A stretch of DNA of 52,798 nucleotides. Origin: Acidocella sp. (GTDB lineage Bacteria; Pseudomonadota; Alphaproteobacteria; Acetobacterales; Acetobacteraceae). Under the pieces are notes generated by a model, which worked only from the letters and a program-made list of their open reading frames with translations, made no database searches and was not told where the DNA came from. Positions 18,515 through 27,376 of the stretch are shown in pieces. The stretch covers positions 1 through 52,798 of the forward strand of contig DAIDJU010000155.1 in the NCBI GenBank assembly GCA_027451225.1, in the 5' to 3' direction. Every line of letters begins with the position of its first letter. The stretch's first letter is position 1. The translations under genes and the position numbers were made by a program.

Positions 18515-18675
18515 TCAGCCTTGCCTGTGTGTGACGTTGACGTGACAGGGGATCACTCCGATAAGCCGCCCGGTCCCCTTCATGTCTTTCGCCAACACTC
18601 AAGAGGTGTGCCGTTCGCCAGATAGCCGTTCTGCCCTACCGCTCCATCGGAACCTCGCTGGACGCGCCGATCGAG

Positions 18676-19737
18676 GTGATGCTCGTCACCTCCCGGCGCA
18701 CGCGCCGTTGGGTGCTGCCGAAGGGCAACCGCATGAAGGGCCTGCCACCCCATAGCGCCGCCGCGCGCGAGGCGTTCGAGGAAGCCGGGATCGAGGGCTC
18801 CACCTGCCCCACCCCGCTGGGCAGCTACCGCTACCGCAAGCTGCTGAACACCGGCGCCTCGCTGCTGGTGGATGTGGATGTCTATCCCTTCGCGGTGACG
18901 GGCGAGCTGGCGGATTGGCCCGAACAGGCCGAGCGCGAGCGGCGCTGGTTTCCGCTGGCCGAGGCGGCGAAGGCGGTGGACGAGGCGGATCTTGGCAACC
19001 TCATGCGCAGCTTCCGCAAGAGCGAGTTCGTCAACCTGAACAGAAGAACAGACCTGCGCGAGCGGATGCGCGCGGTCAAAGAAGGATTGCGTATGTTTCA
19101 CTGGTTCCAGGCGCTGCTGCCCCAGCAGGGCCGCTTCTTCGAGCTGTTCGAAGCCCATGCAGAGACGCTGGTGGCGGGCAGCGGCGCGCTCACCCGTCTG
19201 CTCCAGGGCGGCACGGCGATGGACCAGCATATCCGCGAGATCCGCGAGCGCGAGGAAGAGGCCGACATCATCACCCGCGAGGTGCTGCAATCCGTGCGCC
19301 GCACCTTCCTCACCCCGTTCGACCGCGGCTCCATCACCAGCCTGATCTCGTCCATGGACGACGCCATCGACGAGATGCTGCAAACCTCCCGCGCCACCAG
19401 CCTGTACGAAGTCAGCGCCTTCGAGCCCGAGATGCGCGACATGGCGGCGATCATCGTCGACTCCGCCCGGCTGCTGGCCGAGGCCCTGCCCCTGCTGCGC
19501 AACATCCACGCCAACGCCGCGCGGCTGCACGAATTGACCGAGCGGCTCGTGCGCCTCGAAGGCCAAGCCGACGACATCCACGCCAAGGGCCTCAAGCGCG
19601 CCTTCAAGACCCACGGCGCCACCAACCCGATGGGCTTCATCGTGGCGCGCGAGCTGTATAACCATCTGGAAAAGGTGGTGGACCGCTTCGAGGACGTGGC
19701 CAACGAGATCGACGGTCTCGTCATCGACCACGCCTGA
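18676..19737 (+). CDS. Nudix hydrolase fused to DUF47 (PhoU-like) Pit accessory domain
   Basis: One open frame encodes two usually separate proteins. Residues 1 to about 130 are a Nudix domain of the DIPP-like kind, with WVLPKGNRMKG and the box end AAAREAFEEAGI; the first box Glu is Leu. From about residue 140 (MFHWFQALLPQQGRFFELFE) it is a complete DUF47/PhoU-like protein, the usual partner of Pit. An internal ATG at 19093 has AAGGA 6 nt upstream, so DUF47 may also be made alone. The 5' end is odd. The first Nudix strand (RQIAVLPYRS) is in frame upstream of GTG 18676, but no ATG, GTG or TTG opens it; an ATG at 18581 is in another frame. A frameshift near 18605 is likely. The annotated start is therefore minimal. 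Confidence 0.75.
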   Translation: MMLVTSRRTRRWVLPKGNRMKGLPPHSAAAREAFEEAGIEGSTCPTPLGSYRYRKLLNTGASLLVDVDVYPFAVTGELADWPEQAERERRWFPLAEAAKAVDEADLGNLMRSFRKSEFVNLNRRTDLRERMRAVKEGLRMFHWFQALLPQQGRFFELFEAHAETLVAGSGALTRLLQGGTAMDQHIREIREREEEADIITREVLQSVRRTFLTPFDRGSITSLISSMDDAIDEMLQTSRATSLYEVSAFEPEMRDMAAIIVDSARLLAEALPLLRNIHANAARLHELTERLVRLEGQADDIHAKGLKRAFKTHGATNPMGFIVARELYNHLEKVVDRFEDVANEIDGLVIDHA

Positions 19738-19747
19738 AGAGCCCCTC

Positions 19748-20752
19748 ATGCAGCATATGACTCTCGCCATGCCCCTGCTGATCGGGCTGGTGGCCATGGC
19801 TCTGGCCTTCGATTACCTCAACGGCGTGCACGATGCGGCGAACTCCATCGCCACCGCGGTCTCCACCAAGCTGCTCACCCCCGTGCAGGCGGTGCTGTTT
19901 GCCGCCGTGTTCAACTTCGCCGCCTATTGGCTGTTCGGGCTGAAAGTGGCCGAGACCGTGGGCAAGGGCATCATCAGCAAGGATGTCATCACGCCCGAAG
20001 TCATCTTCGGCGCGCTGGTGGGGGCGATGGTCTGGAACGTCATCACCTGGTGGAAGGGCATTCCCTCCTCCTCCTCGCACGCGCTTATCGGCGGGCTGCT
20101 GGGGGCGGGCATTACCCATGCCGGGCCTAAAGCCATCGTCTGGGCCGGGGTGACCAAGACCACCAGCGCCATCGTGCTCTCGCCGGTGGTGGGGCTGGTG
20201 GTCTCCATGCTGCTGATGCTCATCACCAGCTGGCTGTTCATCCGCATCACGGCCGCGGGGGCCGAGGCCATCTTCAAGAAGCTGCATTTGTTCTCGGCGG
20301 CGGCTTATTCCGTGGGCCACGGCGCCAATGACGCGCAAAAGACCATGGGCATCATCACCGTGCTGCTCTACTCGCAGGGGCTGCTGGGGCAGCATTTCCA
20401 TGTGCCAACCTGGGTGGTGCTGGGCTGCTACACGGCGATGGGGCTGGGCACGCTCACCGGCGGGTGGAAGATCATCGAGACGATGGGCAGCCGCATCACC
20501 AAGCTCGACCAGCACCAGGGCTTCTGCGCCTCGGCGGGCGGCTCGATCATGCTGTTCGCCGCCTCCACCTTCGGCATCCCGGTCTCCACCACACACACCA
20601 TCACCGGCTGCGTGGTGGGCGTGGGGGCGGCGCGCCGGGCCTCGGCCGTACGCTGGGGCGTGGCGCATCGCGTGGTTATCGCCTGGCTCATCACCATTCC
20701 CGCCTCGGCGGCGGTGGGGGCGGGGTTCTACCTGCTCGCGGCGGCGGTTTAA
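19748..20752 (+). CDS. Pit-family inorganic phosphate transporter
   Basis: 334-aa inner-membrane low-affinity phosphate symporter (PiT/PHO-4 family). It carries both inverted signatures: NGVHDAANSIATAVSTKLLTP near residue 25 and GHGANDAQKTMGII near 195, plus SSSSHALIGGLLGAG and IPVSTTHTITGCVVGVG in the paired re-entrant regions. About ten membrane segments are visible. It starts 10 bp after the DUF47 stop, the common DUF47-Pit arrangement, and ends with a 4-bp convergent overlap with eutC (20749-20752). Metal-phosphate is the usual substrate. Confidence 0.95.
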   Translation: MQHMTLAMPLLIGLVAMALAFDYLNGVHDAANSIATAVSTKLLTPVQAVLFAAVFNFAAYWLFGLKVAETVGKGIISKDVITPEVIFGALVGAMVWNVITWWKGIPSSSSHALIGGLLGAGITHAGPKAIVWAGVTKTTSAIVLSPVVGLVVSMLLMLITSWLFIRITAAGAEAIFKKLHLFSAAAYSVGHGANDAQKTMGIITVLLYSQGLLGQHFHVPTWVVLGCYTAMGLGTLTGGWKIIETMGSRITKLDQHQGFCASAGGSIMLFAASTFGIPVSTTHTITGCVVGVGAARRASAVRWGVAHRVVIAWLITIPASAAVGAGFYLLAAAV

Positions 20753-21492
20753 CCCGCCAGGGCCGCCTGCGCCGCGCCGCCCAGAAGCCCGCTCGCTTCT
20801 TTCAGCCCCACCCCGGTCAGGCCGCGCCGCAGCGCCTCGCGCATCAGCCAGGCCAGCATGTCCGCCGCCGTGGCGTAGGAGAGCCCGCCATGGGTGTGGA
20901 TGTTGGAGATGCAGTTGCGCGCTGAATCCTGCGTGCCGCGCTTAGGGTTGTAGGTGAGGTAAACGCCCAGGCTGTCCGAAACCGTCAGGCCCGGACGCTC
21001 GCCGACGAGGATGGCGCAGAGCTTCGCGCCCATCGCCTCGCCGATATCGTCGCCCAACGCCACACGGGCCTGGGTGGCGATGATGGGGGGGGCAATGCGG
21101 AAGCCGCCGAGCCGCTCCATCGCGGCTTCGACCATCGGCACGGCGTTGTGCATCACCGCCGTGGCGGAAAGCCCGTCGGCGATCACCAGCACGGCGTCGT
21201 ACTCGCCGCGCGGCAGTTGCTCAAAGCATTCGGGGGCCAGGCGGCGGCCAAGATCCGGGCGGCGCAGATACTGCTCGCGCCCCTCGGCCTCGCTATGCAC
21301 GCAAATCGCGCCGGGCAGCGCGGCCTTCAGGCGGGCAAGGTCCAGCTTGGCGTGCACGGCGTCGCGCGCCACGGCGTGGGCGAACTGGAAATCCAGCACA
21401 TCCTCCACCTTCATTGCATCGCCCGCGCGGCCCAGCCCGATGCGCGCGCGGGTGGCGAGGCGCAGCGCCTCCCAGGGGTCTTCAGGCGGCAT
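20749..21492 (-). CDS. eutC: Ethanolamine ammonia-lyase, small subunit
   Basis: 247-aa light chain of the adenosylcobalamin enzyme that splits ethanolamine into acetaldehyde and ammonia. Recognisable segments are RIGLGRAGDAMKVEDVLDFQ, VLVIADGLSATAV, IATQARVALGDDIGE and GERPGLTVSDSLGVYLTYNP with DSARNCISNIH, all conserved in EutC. It lacks the longer N-terminal extension of the enteric protein, as is usual outside microcompartment loci. The start overlaps the eutB stop by 11 bp. Confidence 0.95.
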   Translation of the reverse strand: MPPEDPWEALRLATRARIGLGRAGDAMKVEDVLDFQFAHAVARDAVHAKLDLARLKAALPGAICVHSEAEGREQYLRRPDLGRRLAPECFEQLPRGEYDAVLVIADGLSATAVMHNAVPMVEAAMERLGGFRIAPPIIATQARVALGDDIGEAMGAKLCAILVGERPGLTVSDSLGVYLTYNPKRGTQDSARNCISNIHTHGGLSYATAADMLAWLMREALRRGLTGVGLKEASGLLGGAAQAALAG

Positions 21493-22882
21493 CGCGGTGG
21501 TCTCCGATCAGGCGTTGCAGCACGGCGTTGGAAGGCGTGGGCAGCTTCATCCTTCCTGCACGGTCCACCATGTCCATCTTCTCCAGCCAGACCTCGAATT
21601 CCGGGGCCGGGCGGGCATTGAACACCGAGCGCAGATACAGAATGTCGTGATAGGCGAGCGACTGGTAGTTCAGCATCACGTCATCCGCCCCCGGCACGGC
21701 GATGACGAAGCTCACGCCAGCGGCGGTCAGCAGCGTCATCAGCGTGTCCATGTCGTCCTGGTCGGCCTCGGCATGGTTGGTGTAGCAGACGTCGCAGCCC
21801 ATCGGCACGCCGAGGAGCTTGGCGCAGAAATGATCCTCCAGCCCGGCGCGGATGATCTGCTTGCCGTCATACAAATACTCCGGCCCGATGAACCCGACCA
21901 CGGTATTCACCAGCAACGGCTGATAAGCGCGGGCCACGGCATAGGCGCGGGTCTCGATGGTCTGCTGGTCCAGCCCCCAATGCGCGTCCGCCGAGAGGGC
22001 CGCGCCCTGCCCGGTCTCGAAATACATCACATCGTTGCCGATGGTGCCGCGCTTGAGGGAAAGCGCCGCATCCTGCGCCTCGCGCAAAATGGAGAGGCTG
22101 ACGCCAAAGCCCTCATTGGCCTTCTGGCTGCCGGCGATGGACTGGAACACGAGATCCACCGCCCCGCCGGCCTGAATCACCTCGATGGCATTGGTCACAT
22201 GGGTAAGCACGCAGGTCTGGGTGGGAATTTCGTAGCGGCTGCGCAGCTCATCCAGCATGCCCAGCAGGCGCAGGCAGTTCTGCACGTTATCCGTGGCGGG
22301 GTTGATGCCGATCACCGCATCGCCCGAGCCATAGAGCAGGCCATCGAGCGTGGAGGCGGCGATGCCCTTGAGGTCGTCGGTCGGGTGGTTGGGTTGCAGG
22401 CGCGAGGATAGCCGCCCCGGCAGGCCCACCGTGTTGCGGAATGTCTTCACCACCACGCATTTACGCGCGACCGCGATGAGGTCTTGGTTGCGCATCAGCT
22501 TGCTCACCGCCGCCACCATCTCGGGCGTCAGGCCAGGGGCGAGAGCGGCGAGCGTGGCGGAATCGGCCTCGTAGGAGAGCAGCCAGTCGCGGAACTGCCC
22601 GACCGTCATGTGCGAGACGGGCGCGAAGGCGGCGGCGTCATGCGTGTCGAAGATCAGCCTTGTGACCTCGTCCTCCTCATAGGGGATCAGCGGTTCTTCC
22701 AGGAAAATCTTCAGCGGCAGATCGGCCAGCACCGCCCGGGCGGCGACGCGCTCGGCATCGGACGAGGCGGCCAGGCCTGCCAGTTCATCGCCCGAGCGAC
22801 GGGCGGAGGCGCGGGCCAGAACGGCCTGCAGATCGGCAAAACGATAGGTTTCACCACGGAAACTGTGAGCATAATTCCCCAT
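21482..22882 (-). CDS. eutB: Ethanolamine ammonia-lyase, large subunit
   Basis: Catalytic heavy chain (466 aa from ATG 22882) of the B12-dependent lyase. Conserved blocks include SGDELAGLAA near the N-terminus, RLQPNHPTDDLKGIAA, GDAVIGINPATDN, YFETGQGAALSA, NTVVGFIGPEYLYDGKQIIR and MGCDVCYTNHAEADQ. I chose MGNYAHSFRGETYRF because it aligns with the usual EutB start. A TTG at 22918 with GGGGGGA upstream would add 12 residues. No eut shell, permease, EutA reactivase or acetaldehyde dehydrogenase is adjacent, so this is a cytosolic nitrogen- or carbon-scavenging form. Confidence 0.95.
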   Translation of the reverse strand: MGNYAHSFRGETYRFADLQAVLARASARRSGDELAGLAASSDAERVAARAVLADLPLKIFLEEPLIPYEEDEVTRLIFDTHDAAAFAPVSHMTVGQFRDWLLSYEADSATLAALAPGLTPEMVAAVSKLMRNQDLIAVARKCVVVKTFRNTVGLPGRLSSRLQPNHPTDDLKGIAASTLDGLLYGSGDAVIGINPATDNVQNCLRLLGMLDELRSRYEIPTQTCVLTHVTNAIEVIQAGGAVDLVFQSIAGSQKANEGFGVSLSILREAQDAALSLKRGTIGNDVMYFETGQGAALSADAHWGLDQQTIETRAYAVARAYQPLLVNTVVGFIGPEYLYDGKQIIRAGLEDHFCAKLLGVPMGCDVCYTNHAEADQDDMDTLMTLLTAAGVSFVIAVPGADDVMLNYQSLAYHDILYLRSVFNARPAPEFEVWLEKMDMVDRAGRMKLPTPSNAVLQRLIGDHRDAA

Positions 22883-23139
22883 CGGCGGATAACACCACAG
22901 ACTTTTACCAAAGCGCAACTCAAATTCCCCCCAAGAAGGACATCATTCCGCAGTCGGGCTTTTGTGGTTTTTATGCAACACATGCGGCCAAGGGGTTACG
23001 CATTGTAACCATTACGGCACCGCCCCTGTCGCTTTTCGACGCAAGCGCCAAAACAGCTTGAATTCAAAAGAAAATTATACAAACGGCGAATAATTCACGA
23101 TAACTTTACATTGCAAGACTTTCTCGTACCCTTAAACTT
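22883..23139. other. Divergent intergenic region eutB / sulfotransferase
   Basis: 257 bp, strongly AT-rich from about 23040 to 23130 compared with the flanks. It must hold promoters for both directions. No clear hexamer pair or palindrome was found. Confidence 0.4.
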
Positions 23140-23949
23140 ATGAACACGCAGCGCATCCATATCATTGGCCCGCCGCGCTCGGGCACAACGCTTATGCACA
23201 CATTGTTCTCCGTGTGCATGGGCGTGGATGGCGTCACCAGCCGCGAGGAGCGCATCTGGCGGCGCATGCCGCATGGGGAGCGCGTATTGGTTACCAAATG
23301 CCCCGGGGAAGAGTGTTTCGCTCCGCCTTTGTTGAAATTCGACCGCAAGCTATGGTTCGTCTTCATGCTTCGTGACCCGCGCGACCTGATTGTGAGCAAG
23401 CATGGCAGCGAGCCTGGGCGCTACTGGTCCAATCTGCGCCTCTGGTACAATGCGCTCGCCATTTACGAGGCGCTGAAAACCCATCCGCGCTTTACCGTGG
23501 TCCGGTATGAGGATCTCGTCCGCTCACCGGACACGGCGCAGCAGGACTTGCTGCGCCGCCTGCCGTTTTTGCGCAATACCGTGCCCTTCAGCCAATATCA
23601 GGACCATATCCCGCAAGGCGCGCGCCCGTCGGAACAGACTGTGCAGGCCATGCGGGGCATCCGCGCCGTCTCAGCTCAGAATGTCGGGGCCTGGCGGCAG
23701 CATCTGCCGCGCGTCAAGTCGCATATCGACCGTTACCCGGACCTTCCCGCCAGGCTGATCGGGTTGGGCTACGAACAGGATACAAGCTGGCTCAAGGCGC
23801 TGGAGAGCGTACCTGCCGACGACCAGCCGAGCATGGTGCCGGACAACCTGACCCTGCCGAAGCGCGCCCGCTGCGCAATGCGCTTCTATCTTCATGTATT
23901 CGTCTACCTCATGCGCCGCTACGCATGGGCAGGCCAGCCCCAAGCGTAA
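23140..23949 (+). CDS. Sulfotransferase-family protein
   Basis: 269-aa cytosolic PAPS-dependent sulfotransferase fold. The 5'-phosphosulfate loop is GPPRSGTTLMH (residues 10-20), and the 3'-phosphate loop is FVFMLRDPRDLIVSKHGS (about 74-91). VVRYEDLVRSPDTA follows, a hallmark of the family. Acceptor unknown. It is 3 bp upstream of a glycosyltransferase, so a sulfated glycan, lipid or surface polysaccharide is plausible. The AT-rich leader suggests the pair may be acquired. No PAPS synthesis genes are in the window. Confidence 0.85.
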   Translation: MNTQRIHIIGPPRSGTTLMHTLFSVCMGVDGVTSREERIWRRMPHGERVLVTKCPGEECFAPPLLKFDRKLWFVFMLRDPRDLIVSKHGSEPGRYWSNLRLWYNALAIYEALKTHPRFTVVRYEDLVRSPDTAQQDLLRRLPFLRNTVPFSQYQDHIPQGARPSEQTVQAMRGIRAVSAQNVGAWRQHLPRVKSHIDRYPDLPARLIGLGYEQDTSWLKALESVPADDQPSMVPDNLTLPKRARCAMRFYLHVFVYLMRRYAWAGQPQA

Positions 23950-23952
23950 GCC

Positions 23953-24999
23953 GTGCAGATCATTCACGTCTCCAGTTTTCCCGTCACGCGGAAAAGCCCG
24001 AATCTGCACGCCGTCTCGATCAAGCTTTCCAATGGCCTGACGCGCAACGGGCATAACGTCGTTAATGTCTCGGACCGCGACGTGGCGCGGATGACCGGCT
24101 TCGGCTACCGCCGGCTGGGGATAGGCCGGACCAACAAGATCCTGCGCGATATCTGCGAGATGCACCGGGCGGACCTGCTGCTGCTTGGCCATGCCGATGT
24201 CATCTCGCCCGAGACGGTGGCGGCTATCCGGCGCGATCTGCCGGCCCTGCGGGTGATCCAGTGGAATGTCGACCCGCTGTTCGAACCGGACAATGTCGCG
24301 CGCATCAACACCAAGCTGGATGTGGTGGACGCGACACTGATCTCCACCGCCGGGGCGGAGCTGGAACAATTCCGCCGGCCGGGGCATCAGGTCGGGTTCC
24401 TGCCCAACCCGGTGGATTTCTCCGTGGAGACCGCGCGCAACCATGAGCGCGCCGACCTGCCGTTCGACGTGTTCTACGCCTGCCGCAACCCCGCCCATCC
24501 GCCCCGGCGCGTGTTCGGGCGGGATTGGAACATGAACGAGTTCTGCGCCACCTTGCAGAACCTGCGCCCCGGCCTGCGCATGACGCTGCCGGGCATAGCC
24601 GGGCGGCCGGCGCTGAAGGGGCATGAGTTCCAGCAATCCATGTGCGAGGCCGGAATCGGCCTGAACATCAGCCGCCGCCCGGATTCATGGCTCTACAGCT
24701 CGGACCGCCTCGCCCAACTCGCGGGCAACGGCATGGTGGTGGCGATGGAACGCGGCACCGGCTACGAGACGCTGTTCACCCCTGGGCAGATGCTCTTCGC
24801 CTCCAGCCTGGAGGAACTGGCGACAGGGCTGCACGCCCTGGCGGCTGATCCGGCGCAGCGCATGGACGTGGCCGCCTCCGGCCGCGCGCGCTACCACGAG
24901 CTGTTCAACGAGCGGATCGTGGCGCGCTATGTCGAGCAGGTCGCGCAGGGGCGGCTCGACCCGCGCGATTATGAATGGCCGACCCTGCTACCGGGCTGA
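23953..24999 (+). CDS. Glycosyltransferase (GT-B, CgeB/group 1-like)
   Basis: 348-aa predicted cytosolic GT-B transferase starting at GTG 23953. The N-terminal half has MQIIHVSSFPVTRKSPNLHA and an LLLLGHADVISPETV strand-loop. The hinge has GFLPNPVDFSVE. The C-terminal half has the donor-site pattern GIGLNISRRPDSWLYSSDRLA followed by AGNGMVVAMERGTGYETLF, as in CgeB and spore-maturation-type glycosyltransferases. It is coupled to the upstream sulfotransferase. Sugar and acceptor are not predictable. Confidence 0.8.
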   Translation: MQIIHVSSFPVTRKSPNLHAVSIKLSNGLTRNGHNVVNVSDRDVARMTGFGYRRLGIGRTNKILRDICEMHRADLLLLGHADVISPETVAAIRRDLPALRVIQWNVDPLFEPDNVARINTKLDVVDATLISTAGAELEQFRRPGHQVGFLPNPVDFSVETARNHERADLPFDVFYACRNPAHPPRRVFGRDWNMNEFCATLQNLRPGLRMTLPGIAGRPALKGHEFQQSMCEAGIGLNISRRPDSWLYSSDRLAQLAGNGMVVAMERGTGYETLFTPGQMLFASSLEELATGLHALAADPAQRMDVAASGRARYHELFNERIVARYVEQVAQGRLDPRDYEWPTLLPG

Positions 25000-25201
25000 A
25001 ATCAGCCGCACCGGCAGCGGCCGAAAGCTCAAGCGCGCGGCGGGAGAGAATGGTCGCCATCTGGAGTACGAATAAACGAAAACTATCGATCAACAGCCTC
25101 TCCTTACCGCACCAACTTGCTCGGAAAACCATCCTGTCCTTAGAGTCGCCCCTGCCGGCGCCTCGGCCCCGGCCACGCCAAAGCATAGGAGGAACCCCAT
25201 C

Positions 25202-25618
25202 ATGTCCACGAAACTCGAAGGCGGCTGCGCCTGCGGCCAAATCCGCTATGAATGTAGCGCTCCGCCCATCTTTACCGCGCATTGCCATTGCCGCGACTGC
25301 CAGCAGGCCTCGGGCGGGGCGATGGCGACCGTCACCGGCGTGCCGGGTGCCGCCTTCCGCGTCACCAAGGGCGCGCCAAAATCGTTTCACTACGAGGGCG
25401 GCAGCGGCAAGGGGCTGGACCGGAATTTCTGCCCCAATTGCGGCTCGCGCCTGTTCACCGACAATGCCGGCGCGCTGCCGGATGTGACCTTCATCAATGT
25501 CGGCAGCCTGGACAATCCGTCCCAGGTTTCGCCCTCGATGCATATTTTCATGGCCAGCGCCCAACCCTGGGACAAGCCCGCCGATGGCCTCCCCCAATTT
25601 CCCGGCATGCCGGGCTAA
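25202..25618 (+). CDS. GFA-family (Mss4-like) zinc protein
   Basis: 138-aa member of the glutathione-dependent formaldehyde-activating (GFA) / CENP-V fold. Zinc ligands are seen as GGCACGQIRYEC at 7-18, HCHCRDCQ at about 27-34, and NFCPNCGSRLF near 76-86. AGGAGG lies about 8 nt before the ATG. Many GFA proteins have no proven reaction, and formaldehyde activation should not be assumed. It is a single-gene unit. Confidence 0.88.
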   Translation: MSTKLEGGCACGQIRYECSAPPIFTAHCHCRDCQQASGGAMATVTGVPGAAFRVTKGAPKSFHYEGGSGKGLDRNFCPNCGSRLFTDNAGALPDVTFINVGSLDNPSQVSPSMHIFMASAQPWDKPADGLPQFPGMPG

Positions 25619-25743
25619 CCGGCTTACCCCCATAAAGGAGGATGCGGCGCCCAAGGCGCTCCCCGGCGCCGCATCTTCAAATCTTCTTCCCCAGTTACAA
25701 TTGGTATCCCTATGATGCAGCGGTCCACCTCAAACACAGTTAG

Positions 25744-26280
25744 ATGACATCTATGCCCTCTGAACGCTACGACAGCCTCTCCATTTTCCTGCACTGGGCC
25801 ACGGCGGCCCTGGTGCTGCTGCAATTCGCCCTGGCGGAGACCTGGGAGTTTTTCCCCAAGCCGGAACGCCACCTCATGGTGGTCGGGCATATGTCCTTCG
25901 GGGTGATCCTCACCGCCATCTTCGCGCTGCGCCTTGTCTGGCGCACCAAGCCCGGCCATGTGCGCTTTGCCGCCGAGCCGGGGCTGCTGGGCCGCGCGGC
26001 CAAGGGCATGCACCATCTGCTCTACACGCTGCTGGCGCTGGAAATCCCGCTCGGCTTCTTCACGCGCTGGACGGACAACCACCCTTTGAGCTTCTTCGGC
26101 CTGCTCATCCCCTCGCCTTTCGGCGATGTCTCCAAGCCGGTGGGCGAGTGGGTGGACCAGATCCACGACGTCACCGCCTGGGCCATCATCGTGCTGGCCG
26201 GGCTGCACGCGGCGGCGGCGCTGTACCACCATTATCTCCTCAAGGACGGCGTGCTTCGCCGCATGCTCCCCACCGCCTGA
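25744..26280 (+). CDS. Cytochrome b561-family membrane protein
   Basis: 178-aa four-helix di-heme b-type cytochrome of the CybB type. Helix 1 has [10 protein letters not shown] with H17. Helix 2 has [22 protein letters not shown] with H49. Helix 3 has [17 protein letters not shown], and helix 4 has [22 protein letters not shown]. These are the expected heme histidines. It would move electrons between the quinone pool and a periplasmic partner or superoxide. The [15 protein letters not shown] end is typical. Confidence 0.93.
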   Translation: MTSMPSERYDSLSIFLHWATAALVLLQFALAETWEFFPKPERHLMVVGHMSFGVILTAIFALRLVWRTKPGHVRFAAEPGLLGRAAKGMHHLLYTLLALEIPLGFFTRWTDNHPLSFFGLLIPSPFGDVSKPVGEWVDQIHDVTAWAIIVLAGLHAAAALYHHYLLKDGVLRRMLPTA

Positions 26281-26320
26281 AACGCTTGCCTTCGCCCCTG
26301 CCCTGCGGTCTAACCCTGGC

Positions 26321-27028
26321 ATGAGCGAACAGACAGCCCTCGTCCTGTTCTCAGGCGGCCAGGATTCCACCACCTGCCTCGCCTGGGCGCTGGACCGCTT
26401 CGACCATGTCGAAACCATCGGCTTTGATTACGGCCAGCGCCACCGCGTGGAGCTGGAACTGCGCGACAATGTGCGCGCGAGGCTGGCGGCGCGCTTCCCC
26501 GCCTGGGCGGGGAAGTTGGGCGAGGATCATCTCATCGACCTCACCGTGCTTGGCCAGATCAGCGACACGGCGCTGACCACCGGGGCCGCCATCGCCATGC
26601 GGGCGGATGGATTGCCCAACACTTTCGTGCCTGGGCGCAACCTGATTTTCATGAATTTCGCCGCCGCCATCGCCTACCGGCGCGGCGCGAAACATCTCGT
26701 CACCGGCGTGTGCGAGACGGATTATTCCGGCTACCCGGATTGCCGCGACGATACGATGAAGGCCATGCAGCTGGCGCTGAATCTCGGCATGCAGGCACGC
26801 TTCGTCATCCACACCCCGCTGATGTGGATCGACAAGGCGCAGACCTGGAAGCTGGCCGAACAGCTCGGCGGCAAGGCGCTGGTGGAGCTGGTCCGCGACG
26901 AGACCATAAGCTGCTATAACGGCGACACCGCGCACCGCCATGATTGGGGCATGGGCTGCGGAACCTGCCCCGCCTGCGCGCTACGCGCCCAGGGGTGGGC
27001 GGCGTATCAGGGGCTTCAGGCCGAGTAG
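26321..27028 (+). CDS. queC: 7-cyano-7-deazaguanine synthase QueC
   Basis: 235-aa ATP-dependent enzyme converting 7-carboxy-7-deazaguanine to preQ0 in queuosine synthesis. The PP-loop is [16 protein letters not shown] (9-24), followed by [37 protein letters not shown] and the C-terminal zinc cysteines in [12 protein letters not shown] with the earlier SCYNG. The 3' end overlaps the convergent queD by 13 bp, so queC is on a separate transcript from queED. Confidence 0.96.
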   Translation: MSEQTALVLFSGGQDSTTCLAWALDRFDHVETIGFDYGQRHRVELELRDNVRARLAARFPAWAGKLGEDHLIDLTVLGQISDTALTTGAAIAMRADGLPNTFVPGRNLIFMNFAAAIAYRRGAKHLVTGVCETDYSGYPDCRDDTMKAMQLALNLGMQARFVIHTPLMWIDKAQTWKLAEQLGGKALVELVRDETISCYNGDTAHRHDWGMGCGTCPACALRAQGWAAYQGLQAE

Positions 27029-27375
27029 CAGCATTTATCGCCGCTGGCCTCGCGGTACACGCACACGCAAGCGAGGCCGGGCAGCTTGGGCTGGAGCTTG
27101 CGCCAGATCCACATGGCGAGATTTTCCATCGTCGCCGGGCCGAGATCGGTGATCTCGTCGAGGAAATGATGGTCGAGCTGCTCGCGCACCTCGGCCAGCA
27201 CGCGCTCGAAGATGCCGAGATCCAGCAGCATGCCGCTTTGCGGGTCGGGCTCGCCGCGCAGCGTCACCTCGGCATGGTAGGTGTGGCCGTGGATGCGCTT
27301 GCTCGGCTCGGCATCCACCACGCGGATCAGCGTATGCGCGGCCTCGAAGTAAAAGCGTTTGGACAGTTCAAGCAT
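27016..27375 (-). CDS. queD: 6-carboxy-tetrahydropterin synthase QueD (Cys-less variant)
   Basis: 119-aa T-fold enzyme of the queuosine pathway. Zinc ligands H14, H29 and H31 are in FEAAH and RIHGHTYH. The start is the ATG just after the queE stop (27375). One oddity: the residue aligned with catalytic Cys27 of E. coli QueD, four positions before the HGH motif, is Ser25 here (EPSKRIHGH). The C-terminus is unusually Cys-rich (ACVCVY, then DKCCYSA). Context with queC and queE makes QueD the best call, but chemistry may differ. Confidence 0.88.
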   Translation of the reverse strand: MLELSKRFYFEAAHTLIRVVDAEPSKRIHGHTYHAEVTLRGEPDPQSGMLLDLGIFERVLAEVREQLDHHFLDEITDLGPATMENLAMWIWRKLQPKLPGLACVCVYREASGDKCCYSA

Positions 27376-27376
27376 C

